The position numbers and the translations under genes are program-made. Positions 40,775-51,301 of a DNA stretch of 64,000 nt are shown here, one piece after another (position 1 is the stretch's first letter; every line of letters starts with the position of its first letter). The stretch is from Aquabacter sp. L1I39 (GTDB lineage Bacteria; Pseudomonadota; Alphaproteobacteria; Rhizobiales; Xanthobacteraceae). The notes beneath the pieces were generated by a model. The model saw only the letters and a list, made by a program, of their open reading frames with translations, was not told the origin of the DNA and ran no database searches. The stretch spans positions 4,487,597 through 4,551,596 of the forward strand of contig NZ_CP072392.1 of assembly GCF_017742835.1 (NCBI RefSeq). Direction: 5' to 3'.

Positions 40775-41245
40775 TCAGATCAGCCGTTCGAGCGGCCCGG
40801 TGGGCAAGGTCAGGGACAAGAGCTTGGCAAAGAGCAGGTAGGCGACCACGCCCAACGCCAGCCCGATGCCGAAATCAGCCGCCAGCGCGCGCCGGCCGAA
40901 GGCACGGGCGGTGGCGGCGAACAGCACCGCTGTGGCAATGATGAAGCCGCCTCCGAAGGCGACGAGGGCGATAAGCGCGGCGAGCCCGCCGACGATCCAC
41001 AGGATGGCGCCGAGGTCGCCGGGCTCCCGGTGGGGCATGGTGCCCCGCCAGGCATTGATGAAATTGGCCACCGCCAGGAGCGCGAGCCCCGCCGCCACCA
41101 CCTTGGGCGCGGCATCCGGCCCCAGGCCATAGGGGGACAGCGCGCTCAATTTGGTGGCATCCCACCAGATCACGCCCGCAATGCCGGCCAGCGCGGCGGC
41201 AATCACGATGCCGGCCTTGTCCGGCCCCTTCACCTTGCTGTTCAT
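40775..41245 (-). CDS. tctB: tripartite tricarboxylate transporter small subunit
   Basis: A 156-residue membrane protein with about four helices and the usual TctB size and position. The sequence itself is weakly conserved, as is normal for TctB. It is separated from tctC by 67 bases that carry a terminator-like palindrome. Confidence 0.88.
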   Translation of the reverse strand: MNSKVKGPDKAGIVIAAALAGIAGVIWWDATKLSALSPYGLGPDAAPKVVAAGLALLAVANFINAWRGTMPHREPGDLGAILWIVGGLAALIALVAFGGGFIIATAVLFAATARAFGRRALAADFGIGLALGVVAYLLFAKLLSLTLPTGPLERLI

Positions 41246-41280
41246 GCGGCTCCCCCTGCCGGCTTCATCCGCGTCACACG

Positions 41281-41304
41281 AAAAGGGGCGCCGCGCGGCG
41301 CCCC
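41281..41304 (-). terminator. intercistronic hairpin between tctC and tctB
   Basis: On the minus strand GGGGCGCC, GCGC, GGCGCCCC is followed by TTTT, right after the tctC stop. It probably lets only part of transcription proceed into tctBA, giving excess binding protein. Confidence 0.85.
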
Positions 41305-41312
41305 CGGACGGC

Positions 41313-42305
41313 TCAGGGCTTCACCAGCCCCACCGTCTTGAGCACATCGGCGGTGCGCGCCGTCTCCTGCTTCAGGAGCGCGGCGAAGGCATCGCCCGTC
41401 ACCAGGGCGTCGTCCCAGCCCTTCTGCTTCAGGACTTCGATCCAGGCGGGGGACTTGGCCATCTTCTCCACCGTGGCCACCAGGGTGTCGCGCTGCTCCT
41501 TCGTGATGCCGGGAGGGGCGACGACGCCGCGCCAATTGGTGATCTTCAGCGCGATTCCCGCTTCGGTGAGGGTCGGCGCGTCCACGCCTGGCAGGCGCTC
41601 GGCGGCGGTCACGGCGAGCACGCGCAGCTTGCCCGCCTTCACCTGGCTCTCGAACTCGCCATAGCCGGAAATGCCAGCCGTCACCTTGCCGCCGAGCACC
41701 GCGGCCAAAGCCTCGCCGCCGCCGGAGAAGGGGATGTAGTTGATCTTGGCCGGGTCGGCCCCTGCCGCCTGAGCGAAGAGGGCAGCCGCGATATGGTCGA
41801 CGCCGCCCGCCGAGCCGCCGGCCCAGGTGACCTTGGCCGGGTTGTCCTTGATGGCGGCCGCCAGTTCCTGGATGGTCTTGATGGGAGAAGCGGCCGGCAC
41901 CGCAATGGCCTCGGTCTCTTCCGTCAGGCGGGCGATGGGGGTGACCTGGTCGAGGTTCACCGGCGCCTTGTTGGTGAGGATGGCGCCCACCATCACGAAG
42001 CCCATGACCATGAGCTGGTTCGGATCGCCCTTGGCCCCGGTGATGAACTGGGCCAGCCCGATGGTGCCGCCGGCGCCGGTGACATTGGTCACCTGCACGG
42101 AACGCACGATGCCGGAGGACACCAGCACCTGCTGCATGGAGCGCGCGGTCTGGTCCCATCCGCCGCCGGGGGAGGCGGGGGCCATGATCTTCAACTCGGC
42201 CATCTGCGCGGCGGCGGGCGCCATGCCCAGGGGCGCAGCCAGCAGCGCGAGGCCGAGGCCAGCCACCAGCCGGCGCGAGGGGCGGGCGAGGCGATGAGAC
42301 GACAT
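41313..42305 (-). CDS. tctC: tripartite tricarboxylate transporter binding protein
   Basis: A 330-residue periplasmic solute-binding protein. The signal peptide ends near APAAAQ. The mature part has the Bug/TctC features: [20 protein letters not shown] and later [12 protein letters not shown] 42305 is preceded by AAGGAAG. It is the promoter-proximal gene of the tct group. Confidence 0.94.
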   Translation of the reverse strand: MSSHRLARPSRRLVAGLGLALLAAPLGMAPAAAQMAELKIMAPASPGGGWDQTARSMQQVLVSSGIVRSVQVTNVTGAGGTIGLAQFITGAKGDPNQLMVMGFVMVGAILTNKAPVNLDQVTPIARLTEETEAIAVPAASPIKTIQELAAAIKDNPAKVTWAGGSAGGVDHIAAALFAQAAGADPAKINYIPFSGGGEALAAVLGGKVTAGISGYGEFESQVKAGKLRVLAVTAAERLPGVDAPTLTEAGIALKITNWRGVVAPPGITKEQRDTLVATVEKMAKSPAWIEVLKQKGWDDALVTGDAFAALLKQETARTADVLKTVGLVKP

Positions 42306-42506
42306 GAGGCTTCCTTCCCTGATCGGACCGCCCGATGGCGCCCGGCGGGCCATCTTGCGCCGGGCGTGGCGACCTTGCGGGAAGCTTGGCTGTTTCCGGC
42401 GTCGGAAGGAAGTGGCGTCGCGCCATATCCGCCTGATTTTTAACGTCAAATAGGCTTACCTAGCGGCATGCCCTTGCCCCTGTGCGGGTGCCGCGACCAT
42501 GAAGAA

Positions 42507-42530
42507 AGGCCCGCGCCGGGGCGCGGGCCT
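42507..42530 (-). terminator. guaB terminator
   Basis: On the minus strand a 10-bp stem AGGCCCGCGC/GCGCGGGCCT with a 4-base loop is followed by TTCTTC, 25 bases after the guaB stop. Confidence 0.85.
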
Positions 42531-42555
42531 CTCAATTTCAATCGGATAGCTGCCC

Positions 42556-44076
<1,521 letters not shown>

Positions 44077-44510
44077 CGCCAACTCCCTTATGGCCTTGCG
44101 GACTGGCGTAGAGGTGTCCGCCGGCAGTGATCGAATCCACGCCGGAGCATGTGCGACCGGCGTTTCGAGTTGGCGGTGGCCCATACCATGGGGACACGAC
44201 GAATAGAAGACCCGGTGCCCCTCTTCGGCATGCGCAGCACGCAGGGGAGGCAGGCCGAAGCTGCGCAGGGGAGGCCCGCCACCCGGCGCCAACGCAGGGC
44301 GCCTCGGTGCCTCCGCAGTCTCCCCTGATGGGAGGTGCGGCTCAGCAGTAAAAAATAACGCAGATATATCATTGTGTTATGGTTTTGATGCGGCGCAATT
44401 GTCGGTCGACTCGGAGCCTCGACATGCTCTAAAGTCGCGCCGCCCGGGGCGCGGACCTGTAAAACGGGGCCGCAGCGGACGCGGGTGTCCATGGAGAGGC
44501 GCAGACGATC
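44077..44510. promoter_or_regulatory. divergent control region guaB/NnrU with inverted repeat
   Basis: I see no gene in these 434 bases. About 44346-44400 is strikingly A+T-rich. At 44355-44380, ATAACGCA and TGTGTTAT are inverted arms (7 of 8 matches) around GATATATCAT. This looks like a promoter with an operator. A small CTCCC/GGGAG hairpin lies around 44318-44333. Which regulator binds is unknown. Confidence 0.55.
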
Positions 44511-45080
44511 ATGGTGGTGATGCTGGTCGGCCTTGTGGTGTTTCTGGGCGTGCATCTCATCGCCAGCCTGCGCGGGGTGCGGGCGAGGCTCATCGCCGCG
44601 CTGGGCGAGGGGCAATATAAGGGTTTCTTTTCGCTGCTCTCGGTCGCCGGGGTGGGCCTGACGGCCTATGGCTTCGCCCTTTGGCGCGCCGCTGGCCCGG
44701 CGCTCATCTGGGACCCGCCCATGGCGCTGCGCCATCTGGTGCTGCTGCTCATGGTGTTCGTCACCATCGCCGCCGTGGCGGCCTATGTGCCGAGCCACAT
44801 CCGCACCGTCCTCAAGCATCCCTTGCTGGCGGCGGTGAAGCTGTGGGCGCTCGGCCATCTGCTCGCCAATGGCGATGCCGCCTCCATGGTGCTGTTCGGC
44901 TCCGTCCTGGTGTGGGCGGTCTTTGCCCGCATCATGGCCAAAAGACGCGGCGCGCCGGTGCCGCCGGCCCCGGCCGGCTATGGCGGCGATGTGATCGCCG
45001 TGGTGGGCGGGCTCGTTCTTTACGGGGTGCTGGCCTTCTGGTTCCACCCCCACATCATCGGCGTGCCGGTCATCGGCTGA
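44511..45080 (+). CDS. NnrU-family membrane protein
   Basis: A 189-residue protein with about five membrane helices and the family signature (H20 in LGVHLIAS, then [13 protein letters not shown] and [12 protein letters not shown]). NnrU proteins occur near denitrification genes and in isoprenoid or heme-related contexts, and their activity is unsettled. There are no nitric oxide genes nearby. It starts at ATG 44511 with GGAGAGG upstream and lies before panB. Confidence 0.9.
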   Translation: MVVMLVGLVVFLGVHLIASLRGVRARLIAALGEGQYKGFFSLLSVAGVGLTAYGFALWRAAGPALIWDPPMALRHLVLLLMVFVTIAAVAAYVPSHIRTVLKHPLLAAVKLWALGHLLANGDAASMVLFGSVLVWAVFARIMAKRRGAPVPPAPAGYGGDVIAVVGGLVLYGVLAFWFHPHIIGVPVIG

Positions 45081-45150
45081 GCCGGAGCGGCGGGGCGAAA
45101 GCGCCCGGCCCAGTCTTAACCAACCAAAACAGAACATTGAGGAACGCATC

Positions 45151-45978
45151 ATGTCCATCCAGTCCGACGTGCGCCGGATCACGGCGCCCGAGATCCGCGG
45201 GCGCAAGGGCGGCACCCCCATCGTCTCGCTGACCTCCTACCATGCCCACACCGCTCAGCTCCTGGACCGGCATGTGGACGTGATCCTGGTGGGCGACAGC
45301 CTCGGCATGGTGATGCACGGCCTGGAAACCACGGTGCCGGTGACGGTGGAAATGATGATCGTGCACGGCCGCGCCGTGGTGCGCGGCACCAAGCATGCCC
45401 TCATCGTGGTGGACCTGCCCTTCGGCAGCTATGAGGCCAGCCCCGTGGAAGCCTTCCACACCGCCGCCCGCGTGCTGAAGGAGACCGGCGCCGGCGCCGT
45501 CAAGCTGGAAGGCGGCCGCCGCATGGCCGACACGGTGCGCTTCCTGGTGGATCGCGGCGTGCCGGTGATGGGCCATGTGGGCCTCACCCCCCAGGCCATC
45601 AACACGCTCGGCTCCTTCAAGGCGCGCGGCCGTGACGACAGCGAGGCTTCTGTCATCCTGGACGATGCCCGCGCAGTGGCGGAGGCCGGCGCCTTCTCCA
45701 TCGTGGTGGAGGCCGTGGCAGAGCCGGTGGCCCGCCGGATCACCCAAGAGGTGGCCCCGCCCACCATCGGCATTGGCGGCAGCCCCGCCTGCGACGGGCA
45801 GATCCTGGTGCTGGAGGACATGCTGGGCCTCGGCCAGCGGGTGCCGAAGTTCGTGAAGAAGTATGCCGATCTCGGTCCCGCCATCGAAGAGGCGGTGGGC
45901 CGCTATGCGGACGAGGTGCGGGCCCGCACCTTCCCGGGGCCCGAGCATACCTATGCCCCCAAGGCGCCGAAGGCCTGA
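45151..45978 (+). CDS. panB: 3-methyl-2-oxobutanoate hydroxymethyltransferase
   Basis: Makes ketopantoate from 2-oxoisovalerate and methylene-THF, the first committed step to pantothenate and coenzyme A. The 275-residue protein has [25 protein letters not shown] and MGHVGLTPQ. No panC adjoins. A class D beta-lactamase gene starts 3 bases after the stop, implying one transcript. SD GAGGA precedes ATG 45151. Confidence 0.96.
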   Translation: MSIQSDVRRITAPEIRGRKGGTPIVSLTSYHAHTAQLLDRHVDVILVGDSLGMVMHGLETTVPVTVEMMIVHGRAVVRGTKHALIVVDLPFGSYEASPVEAFHTAARVLKETGAGAVKLEGGRRMADTVRFLVDRGVPVMGHVGLTPQAINTLGSFKARGRDDSEASVILDDARAVAEAGAFSIVVEAVAEPVARRITQEVAPPTIGIGGSPACDGQILVLEDMLGLGQRVPKFVKKYADLGPAIEEAVGRYADEVRARTFPGPEHTYAPKAPKA

Positions 45979-45981
45979 GGC

Positions 45982-46845
45982 ATGAATGTGGCTTTGCGTC
46001 CCGTGACGCCCCGACAGGATCTCGCCCGGTTGGGCCGTCAGGCCCTGTTGGCCGTGTCGGCCCTGGCGGCGGTCCTCTTCGCCGCCGGTCCCGCCCGCGC
46101 GGTGGAGGAATGCTTCCTGGTGGCGGAGGTGAAGACCGGCCATGTGGCGGCCAAGCAGGGGCTGTGCGCCACGCGCCAGTCCCCGGCCTCCACCTTCAAG
46201 GTGCCGCTGGCCCTGATGGGCTTTGATTCCGGCATCCTGAAAAGCCCGGACGCGCCCGTCTGGACCTCCAAGGCGGGGATGCCCGACTGGATGGAGCAGT
46301 GGAAGGGGCCGCAGACCCCCAAGAGCTGGATGCAATATTCGGTGGTCTGGTATTCCCAGCTCCTGACGCAGGAACTGGGCATGGACCGCTTCCGCGCCTA
46401 TGTGCGCGGCTTCGACTATGGCAACCAGAACCTCTCCGGCGATCCCGGCAAGGACAATGGCCTCACCCGCGCCTGGCTCTCCTCCTCGCTGCGCATCTCC
46501 CCGCGCGAGCAGGTGGATTTCCTGCGCCGCCTGCTGAAGGGGGAATTGCCGGTCTCGCCCGAGGCGGTGGACAAGACCATCACCATCCTGAAGGTGCCTG
46601 AGAGCCCGGCGGGATGGGATCTCTATGGCAAGACGGGCACCGGCTTCCAGCAATTGGGCGACGGCTCGCCAGACCGGCAGCGCCCCTTCGGCTGGTTCAT
46701 CGGCTGGGCGGAGAAAGGCGGCCGGCAGTTCGCCTTCGCCCGCTTCATCACCCTCGACTACATTCCGCCCGAGCCGCTCGGCCCCATGGCGCGGCGCCAG
46801 GCGGTGAAGGCGCTGGAGCCGATCCTGACGGCGCAGGAGAAATAG
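45982..46845 (+). CDS. class D (OXA-type) beta-lactamase-family protein
   Basis: A 287-residue exported serine beta-lactamase-family enzyme; the signal peptide ends near GPARA. All class D active-site motifs are present: S70-T-F-K73, S120-V-V, Y146-G-N and K217-T-G, with WLSSSLRISPREQ in the tryptophan loop. A full motif set predicts activity, but not the range of substrates. It may instead be a chromosomal enzyme with a cell-wall role. It shares a transcript with panB. There are no mobile-element signs nearby. Confidence 0.92.
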   Translation: MNVALRPVTPRQDLARLGRQALLAVSALAAVLFAAGPARAVEECFLVAEVKTGHVAAKQGLCATRQSPASTFKVPLALMGFDSGILKSPDAPVWTSKAGMPDWMEQWKGPQTPKSWMQYSVVWYSQLLTQELGMDRFRAYVRGFDYGNQNLSGDPGKDNGLTRAWLSSSLRISPREQVDFLRRLLKGELPVSPEAVDKTITILKVPESPAGWDLYGKTGTGFQQLGDGSPDRQRPFGWFIGWAEKGGRQFAFARFITLDYIPPEPLGPMARRQAVKALEPILTAQEK

Positions 46846-46855
46846 GAGGCGCGGT

Positions 46856-47416
46856 TCAGTCATCCGCCTCCGCCCGCACCTCCACCTCCGCCAGGGACAG
46901 GCGGGTGAAGATGCGGCGCTGGCGCACCAGCGGCCACCAGTCATAAAGGAAGATCTCGATGGGCCGCCAATTGGCGACCCATCCGACGATGACAAGGCTT
47001 TCCTCGGCGAAGCTGACGAAGCGTGCCTCGCCGAACCGGCCGGAAATGGCCTGAGCCAGTAGGAGGCACAGGCCCAGCACACACAGGCCGATGACCAGCG
47101 AGATGCGGCCCACCCGAAACAATTCCCGCAATTCCCGGGTCATTTCGGCGGCGCGGCCGGCGAAATAGTTGCGGATGGCGTCGGGAATGCCACCGGCCTC
47201 CGGGCTGTCCGCCTCCTCGGCGGGCATGCGCACCATGAGGCGCAAGGGGCTGGCCTTGGGCAGTTCCTCCACCCATTCCACCAGATAGGCTTCCGCTGCC
47301 GGGTCCAGGTCCCGCTCGCCGAAGGGGCAAGGGTCCAGCATGTTGAAGAGCTGGGCGGTCTGGCCGATGCGGATCTGCAGGATGTCCGGCGTTGCGCCGC
47401 GTGTTGGTCCGCTCAT
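46856..47416 (-). CDS. membrane-anchored protein of unknown function
   Basis: A 186-residue protein. The N-terminal 110 residues are soluble and acidic, with a conserved-looking DPCPFGERDLDPAAEAYLV segment, followed by one or two hydrophobic stretches at about residues 105-125 and 140-155. I recall similar proteins of unknown function in alphaproteobacteria. It converges on the beta-lactamase gene with a 10-bp gap. Confidence 0.75.
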   Translation of the reverse strand: MSGPTRGATPDILQIRIGQTAQLFNMLDPCPFGERDLDPAAEAYLVEWVEELPKASPLRLMVRMPAEEADSPEAGGIPDAIRNYFAGRAAEMTRELRELFRVGRISLVIGLCVLGLCLLLAQAISGRFGEARFVSFAEESLVIVGWVANWRPIEIFLYDWWPLVRQRRIFTRLSLAEVEVRAEADD

Positions 47417-47571
47417 GGCCTGCCTCCCGAGATCTTAGGCCTCCGGCATGGCACAGCTTGCGGTCGTGAGCCAGCGGCCTTTACGCCGCCCCTGCGCGAC
47501 ATGTCCCAGCGACGCGGGAACCGGCGGGCACGCGGCCATGCGTCCAGCCGGGAGAGGGAGGGCTTCAGCCC

Positions 47572-48120
47572 TCACGGCATGCGGGACGGGAGGGTGATGT
47601 CGGTCCCGTCCACCGCGAAATGACCATAGCCCTTGTGGTGGATGGTCCGCCGGTCGGTGATGACCGGATCCTGCCAGGCCGCGACCACTTCCAGCACGAA
47701 CAGGTTGAAGCGGTTGACCAGGCGTGTGTCGATGACGCGGCATTCCAGGTTGGCGAAGCAGCCGCCGATGAGCGGGGCCTTCACCTGGGGCGCCGGATAA
47801 GCGGGAATGTCGAAAGTGGCGAACTTGTCCACGTTCCGCCCGGAGCAATTGCCGATCTTCACCACTTGCGCGGCCATGGCCAGCGGGGGAATGCCGATGA
47901 CGCAAGCGCGGTTGGCGCGCAGGGCCGTGAAGCTGAAGTCGCCCCCCGACACCACGCAGGCGATGCGGGGCGGCGTGAACTCCACCATCATGTGCCAGGA
48001 CATGGCCATGACATTGTCACCCGCGCGGCCGCGGGTCGCCAGCAGCACCACCGGGCCGGGCTCGATGAGCGTATAGACCTCATCGAGCGGCAGGGCGGTG
48101 AAGCCGTGGGCCGGCTTCAT
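47572..48120 (-). CDS. flavin reductase-like FMN-binding protein
   Basis: A 182-residue protein of the flavin reductase/flavoredoxin split-barrel family. It has FMN-contact features such as VLLATRGRAGDNVMAMSW near the N terminus and conserved cysteines (GNCSGR, GCFANLECR). It probably binds FMN and reduces it or passes electrons; no partner oxygenase lies nearby. Its ATG overlaps the stop of a 50-residue ORF (ATGA), so the two are coupled. Confidence 0.88.
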   Translation of the reverse strand: MKPAHGFTALPLDEVYTLIEPGPVVLLATRGRAGDNVMAMSWHMMVEFTPPRIACVVSGGDFSFTALRANRACVIGIPPLAMAAQVVKIGNCSGRNVDKFATFDIPAYPAPQVKAPLIGGCFANLECRVIDTRLVNRFNLFVLEVVAAWQDPVITDRRTIHHKGYGHFAVDGTDITLPSRMP

Positions 48121-48269
48121 GCCTGCGGGCGGCGGGCCTGGACGGTGCGGGACCGCGGCAGCCAGGACGCCGACGGGGTGAGCAGCGCGACAGCGATCTG
48201 CTCGAACGCGGCAATGCCAGCGGTGAAGGCTGCGGTGAACCCAACGATGGAAAGAACAAGCGGGGACAT
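48117..48269 (-). CDS. 50-residue protein coupled to flavin reductase
   Basis: A short ORF of 51 codons with a good ribosome site (AAGGAGAGTGTC before ATG). Its first half is hydrophobic (about residues 3-32), so it is a likely single-pass membrane peptide, with an arginine-rich tail. The TGA stop overlaps the ATG of the flavin reductase gene, giving ATGA coupling. I do not recognise the family. The ribosome site and coupling make it credible. Confidence 0.6.
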   Translation of the reverse strand: MSPLVLSIVGFTAAFTAGIAAFEQIAVALLTPSASWLPRSRTVQARRPQA

Positions 48270-48393
48270 GACACTCTCCTTGCCGGCAAACCTTGCCGGC
48301 GCGCCTGCCGCAGTGCGGGAGGGCGCTTAGCCAATGGACCCATCAGAGGCCCGATTTCCCCTATTTTTGTTGCGCTGCATCAAAATCGCAAGG

Positions 48394-49722
48394 TCAAACG
48401 GTCGCAGCATTCCCGGGTCCCTCCATCACCAGGAGGCCCCGTCCTTGCCGCTTTGCAGCATAAAGCGCTGCGTCAGCCCGCCGCAGGAGGTCGTCCGGCG
48501 TGGCGGCGGGAGGCAGGGCGATGCCTACCGACACGCCAACCTGCACGGGTCCGCCGGGCAGGTCGAAAGGCCTTGATACGATTGCAATCAGGCGCTCTCC
48601 GAGGCGCCGCGCGGAGGCGGCGGGGAAGAGCCCCGCATCGCCCGGCGGCGCGGGATGCAGGATGGCAAATTCGTCCCCGCCGAGACGGGCCATGAGGTCG
48701 CCTGGACCCAGCTCGGAGCGGCAACGCTCTGCCATGGCGCATAGCAGAGCATCGCCCGCCGCATGGCCGCCAGCGTCGTTCACCTGCTTGAAGTTGTCGA
48801 GATCCAGGCACAGCAGCGCTAAACCTGCGTCGCCGTCCCTGGCACCGGCCAGACAGGCGTCAAGGCGCGACTTCAGAAAAGCGCGGTTGGCAAGGCCGGT
48901 CAGGCTGTCGTGGGAGGCGAGATGCTGGAGCTGTAGCTCCGCTTCCTTGCGGCGGGAGATGTTGCGCACCGAGGCCACATAGCCGTCCGCCTTGCCGGTC
49001 GCGTCATAGGTGAGCTTGACGAAGGCTTCCAGCCACACCCAAGAGCCGTCCCGGTGGCGCTGGCGGGTCTCGCTCACCGCCACGCCGATGCGGCCGGCCC
49101 GCATGTCGGCCATCAGCAGGCCGAACTGCGCGGCATCGTCGGGATGCACGATCTCCGCCGCCCGGCGGCCGATCATCTCCTCCGGCTCGTAGCCCAGAAG
49201 CGTGCGGACGGAGGGCGAGATATAGGTGCGCACACCGTCCAGCGTGCCGCGCACGATGGTGTCGGTGGTGGTGTCGGCGAGCAGCCGATAGAGGGCGGCC
49301 TGCTGTGTGGCCGAGGCGAGCGCCTCGGCCTGCCGCGCCTGCGCCTGCGCCATGCGGGCAAAGCCCTCGAACAGGGCGCGATCCGTGGCCGAGAGGGCAT
49401 CGCCGCTCGGGCGGGTGATGAAGAAGCGGCCGACGGGTGCGCCAGCCTTGCCCGCAAGCGCGAAGCCCGCGAACAGGCCGGATGCATGAGGATGGGCGTC
49501 CAGCACGAGCGGCCCGTCCGCGCCGTCGAGCCGGGCGAGAAGGGGCGCCAGACGTGCAAGAGCATCCCCGCCGCCGCCCGCGAGCATGGTCGTGCCGGCG
49601 CTGACGAACCCCGCCATCTCAGCCCGCAGCGTCAGGCGCGCCGTGTCGCAGAGCGCGTGCAGCAGGTCATCCCCGCCCGCCTCTGGGTTCGCCCCGCCGC
49701 TGGTCGTCCCGCCTCTGTGCAT
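48394..49722 (-). CDS. PAS diguanylate cyclase without I-site
   Basis: A 442-residue cytoplasmic signalling protein. Order: a GAF-like N-terminal region, PAS (about residues 135-265) and GGDEF (about 280-440). The catalytic motif RLGGDEF is intact, so cyclic di-GMP synthesis is expected. The inhibitory I-site (RxxD just upstream) reads GPGD, so product feedback is probably absent. ATG 49722 follows GGAGGGG. It is divergent from the enhancer-binding regulator gene, with only about 175 bases between starts. Confidence 0.9.
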   Translation of the reverse strand: MHRGGTTSGGANPEAGGDDLLHALCDTARLTLRAEMAGFVSAGTTMLAGGGGDALARLAPLLARLDGADGPLVLDAHPHASGLFAGFALAGKAGAPVGRFFITRPSGDALSATDRALFEGFARMAQAQARQAEALASATQQAALYRLLADTTTDTIVRGTLDGVRTYISPSVRTLLGYEPEEMIGRRAAEIVHPDDAAQFGLLMADMRAGRIGVAVSETRQRHRDGSWVWLEAFVKLTYDATGKADGYVASVRNISRRKEAELQLQHLASHDSLTGLANRAFLKSRLDACLAGARDGDAGLALLCLDLDNFKQVNDAGGHAAGDALLCAMAERCRSELGPGDLMARLGGDEFAILHPAPPGDAGLFPAASARRLGERLIAIVSRPFDLPGGPVQVGVSVGIALPPAATPDDLLRRADAALYAAKRQGRGLLVMEGPGNAATV

Positions 49723-49897
49723 GCATCCCCTCCGCAGGGGGATGATTCCGCAGGTGCCTGTGCACGGCAAGCCAAGACGGCGAGGGCGTGGCGCTTGTTG
49801 GGCGGAGGGCCTCTGCTCCCATCCGCGTCCGCCATCGACAGGCCGGTTGGCGGCCGTCATACTCGCTTCAACAAATACAGGACGGGGAGGAACATCG

Positions 49898-51301
49898 GTG
49901 CAGTCGGAAGCGGCGGCGCGTCGGCTGCGGGACGCATCGAGCCATCCAGAGTTCGGCCCCTGGCTGGCCCAGGCCTCCATCCTCGTGGTGGATGATGAGC
50001 CCGGCATCCGGAACTTCCTGGTGCGCACGCTCGCCCCCCGCTGCAAGCTGGTGGAAGAGGCCGCCGACACGCAGCAAGCCTCCGCCAAGCTCGATGCCCA
50101 GCATTTCGACGTGGTGATCGTCGACAATGTGATGCCCGGCAAGAGCGGGGTGGAGTGGCTGGCGGAGCAGCGCTCCGTGGGCCTGTTCGCCGATGCCATC
50201 CTGATTACCGCCTATGCGGACTTGGAAACCGCCATCCGGGCGCTGCGCGCCGGGGCGGTGGACTTCGTGCTCAAACCCTTCCGCTCCAACCAGATCCTCA
50301 ATGCGGTGGCGCGGTGCCTGGATCGTATCCGGCTGCAGCATGAGAATTTCATGCTCCAACACGAATTGCGCTTCAGCGCCAATCACGGCGTGTTGCGCGA
50401 CCGGCTGATTGGCGAATCCCACCTCATTGCCCAGGTGCGCGAGACCCTCTCCCGCGTCGCCCGCATGCCCACCACCGTGCTCATCACCGGGGAATCGGGC
50501 ACCGGCAAGGAAGTGGCGGCCCGTTCGCTTCATGCCTTGTCGGAGCGGGCCGAGAAGCCGTTCGTGCCGGTCAATTGCGCCGCCATCCCCGCCGATATGA
50601 TCGAGAGCGAATTGTTCGGCCATCTGAAGGGGGCCTTCACCGGCGCGCTGGCGGGCCGCGACGGGCTCTTCCTCCATGCCAATGGCGGCACGCTGTTCCT
50701 GGACGAGATCGGCGAACTGCCCCCCGCCACCCAGAGCAAGCTCCTGCGGGTGCTGGAGGATCGCCGCGTGCGGCCGGTGGGGGCCGAGCGCGAGGTGCCG
50801 GTCGACCTGCGCTTTGTCTTCGCCACCAATCGCGACCTGGAGCGGGAGGTGCGCGAAGGTCGCTTCCGGGCCGACCTCTTCTACCGCATCAATGTGATGA
50901 AGATCGATCTGCCACCGCTGCGCGCCCGCGGTGAGGACGTGGCGGAACTGGCCGCCATGTTCATGCGCACCTTGTCCCGCCAATTGGGCGTGCCGCCGGT
51001 GCCCCTCGATGCCGCCGCCTCCGCCGCGCTCGCCCGCTATGACTGGCCGGGCAATGTGCGGGAATTGCGCAATGTCATCGAGCGCACCTTGATCCTCGGT
51101 CGCCTGCCGGACGATTTCCCCGGCCGCGCGCCTTTGCGCCGCGAAGCGCTGGGAAACAGCCTCGACGAGGTGGAGCAGCGGCACATCCTCTCCGTGCTGG
51201 AGGCCTGCGGCTTCGACCGCACCGAGGCCGCCCGCCGCCTCGGCATCTCCCGCAAGACCATCGACCGCAAATGCGCGCGCTGGAATGTCCGTGAGCCCTG
51301 A
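49898..51301 (+). CDS. NtrC-family sigma-54 response regulator
   Basis: A 467-residue enhancer-binding protein. Receiver domain with VVDDEP and phospho-Asp 76 (VIVDNVMPG), AAA+ domain with Walker A GESGTGKE (about 198-205), the sigma-54 contact loop GAFTGA (about 245-250) and LFLDEIGEL, then a Fis-type helix-turn-helix near the C terminus (TEAARRLGISRKTIDRK). It starts at GTG 49898 with GGGGAGG upstream. It overlaps its sensor kinase by 17 bases. Its likely target is the sigma-54 promoter at 53436-53450, with binding at the palindromes 53327-53359. Confidence 0.94.
   Translation: MQSEAAARRLRDASSHPEFGPWLAQASILVVDDEPGIRNFLVRTLAPRCKLVEEAADTQQASAKLDAQHFDVVIVDNVMPGKSGVEWLAEQRSVGLFADAILITAYADLETAIRALRAGAVDFVLKPFRSNQILNAVARCLDRIRLQHENFMLQHELRFSANHGVLRDRLIGESHLIAQVRETLSRVARMPTTVLITGESGTGKEVAARSLHALSERAEKPFVPVNCAAIPADMIESELFGHLKGAFTGALAGRDGLFLHANGGTLFLDEIGELPPATQSKLLRVLEDRRVRPVGAEREVPVDLRFVFATNRDLEREVREGRFRADLFYRINVMKIDLPPLRARGEDVAELAAMFMRTLSRQLGVPPVPLDAAASAALARYDWPGNVRELRNVIERTLILGRLPDDFPGRAPLRREALGNSLDEVEQRHILSVLEACGFDRTEAARRLGISRKTIDRKCARWNVREP

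Noticed and set aside
47417..47571. Possible short gene between the unknown membrane protein and flavin reductase
   Set aside because: No frame has a start with a ribosome site and plausible composition.
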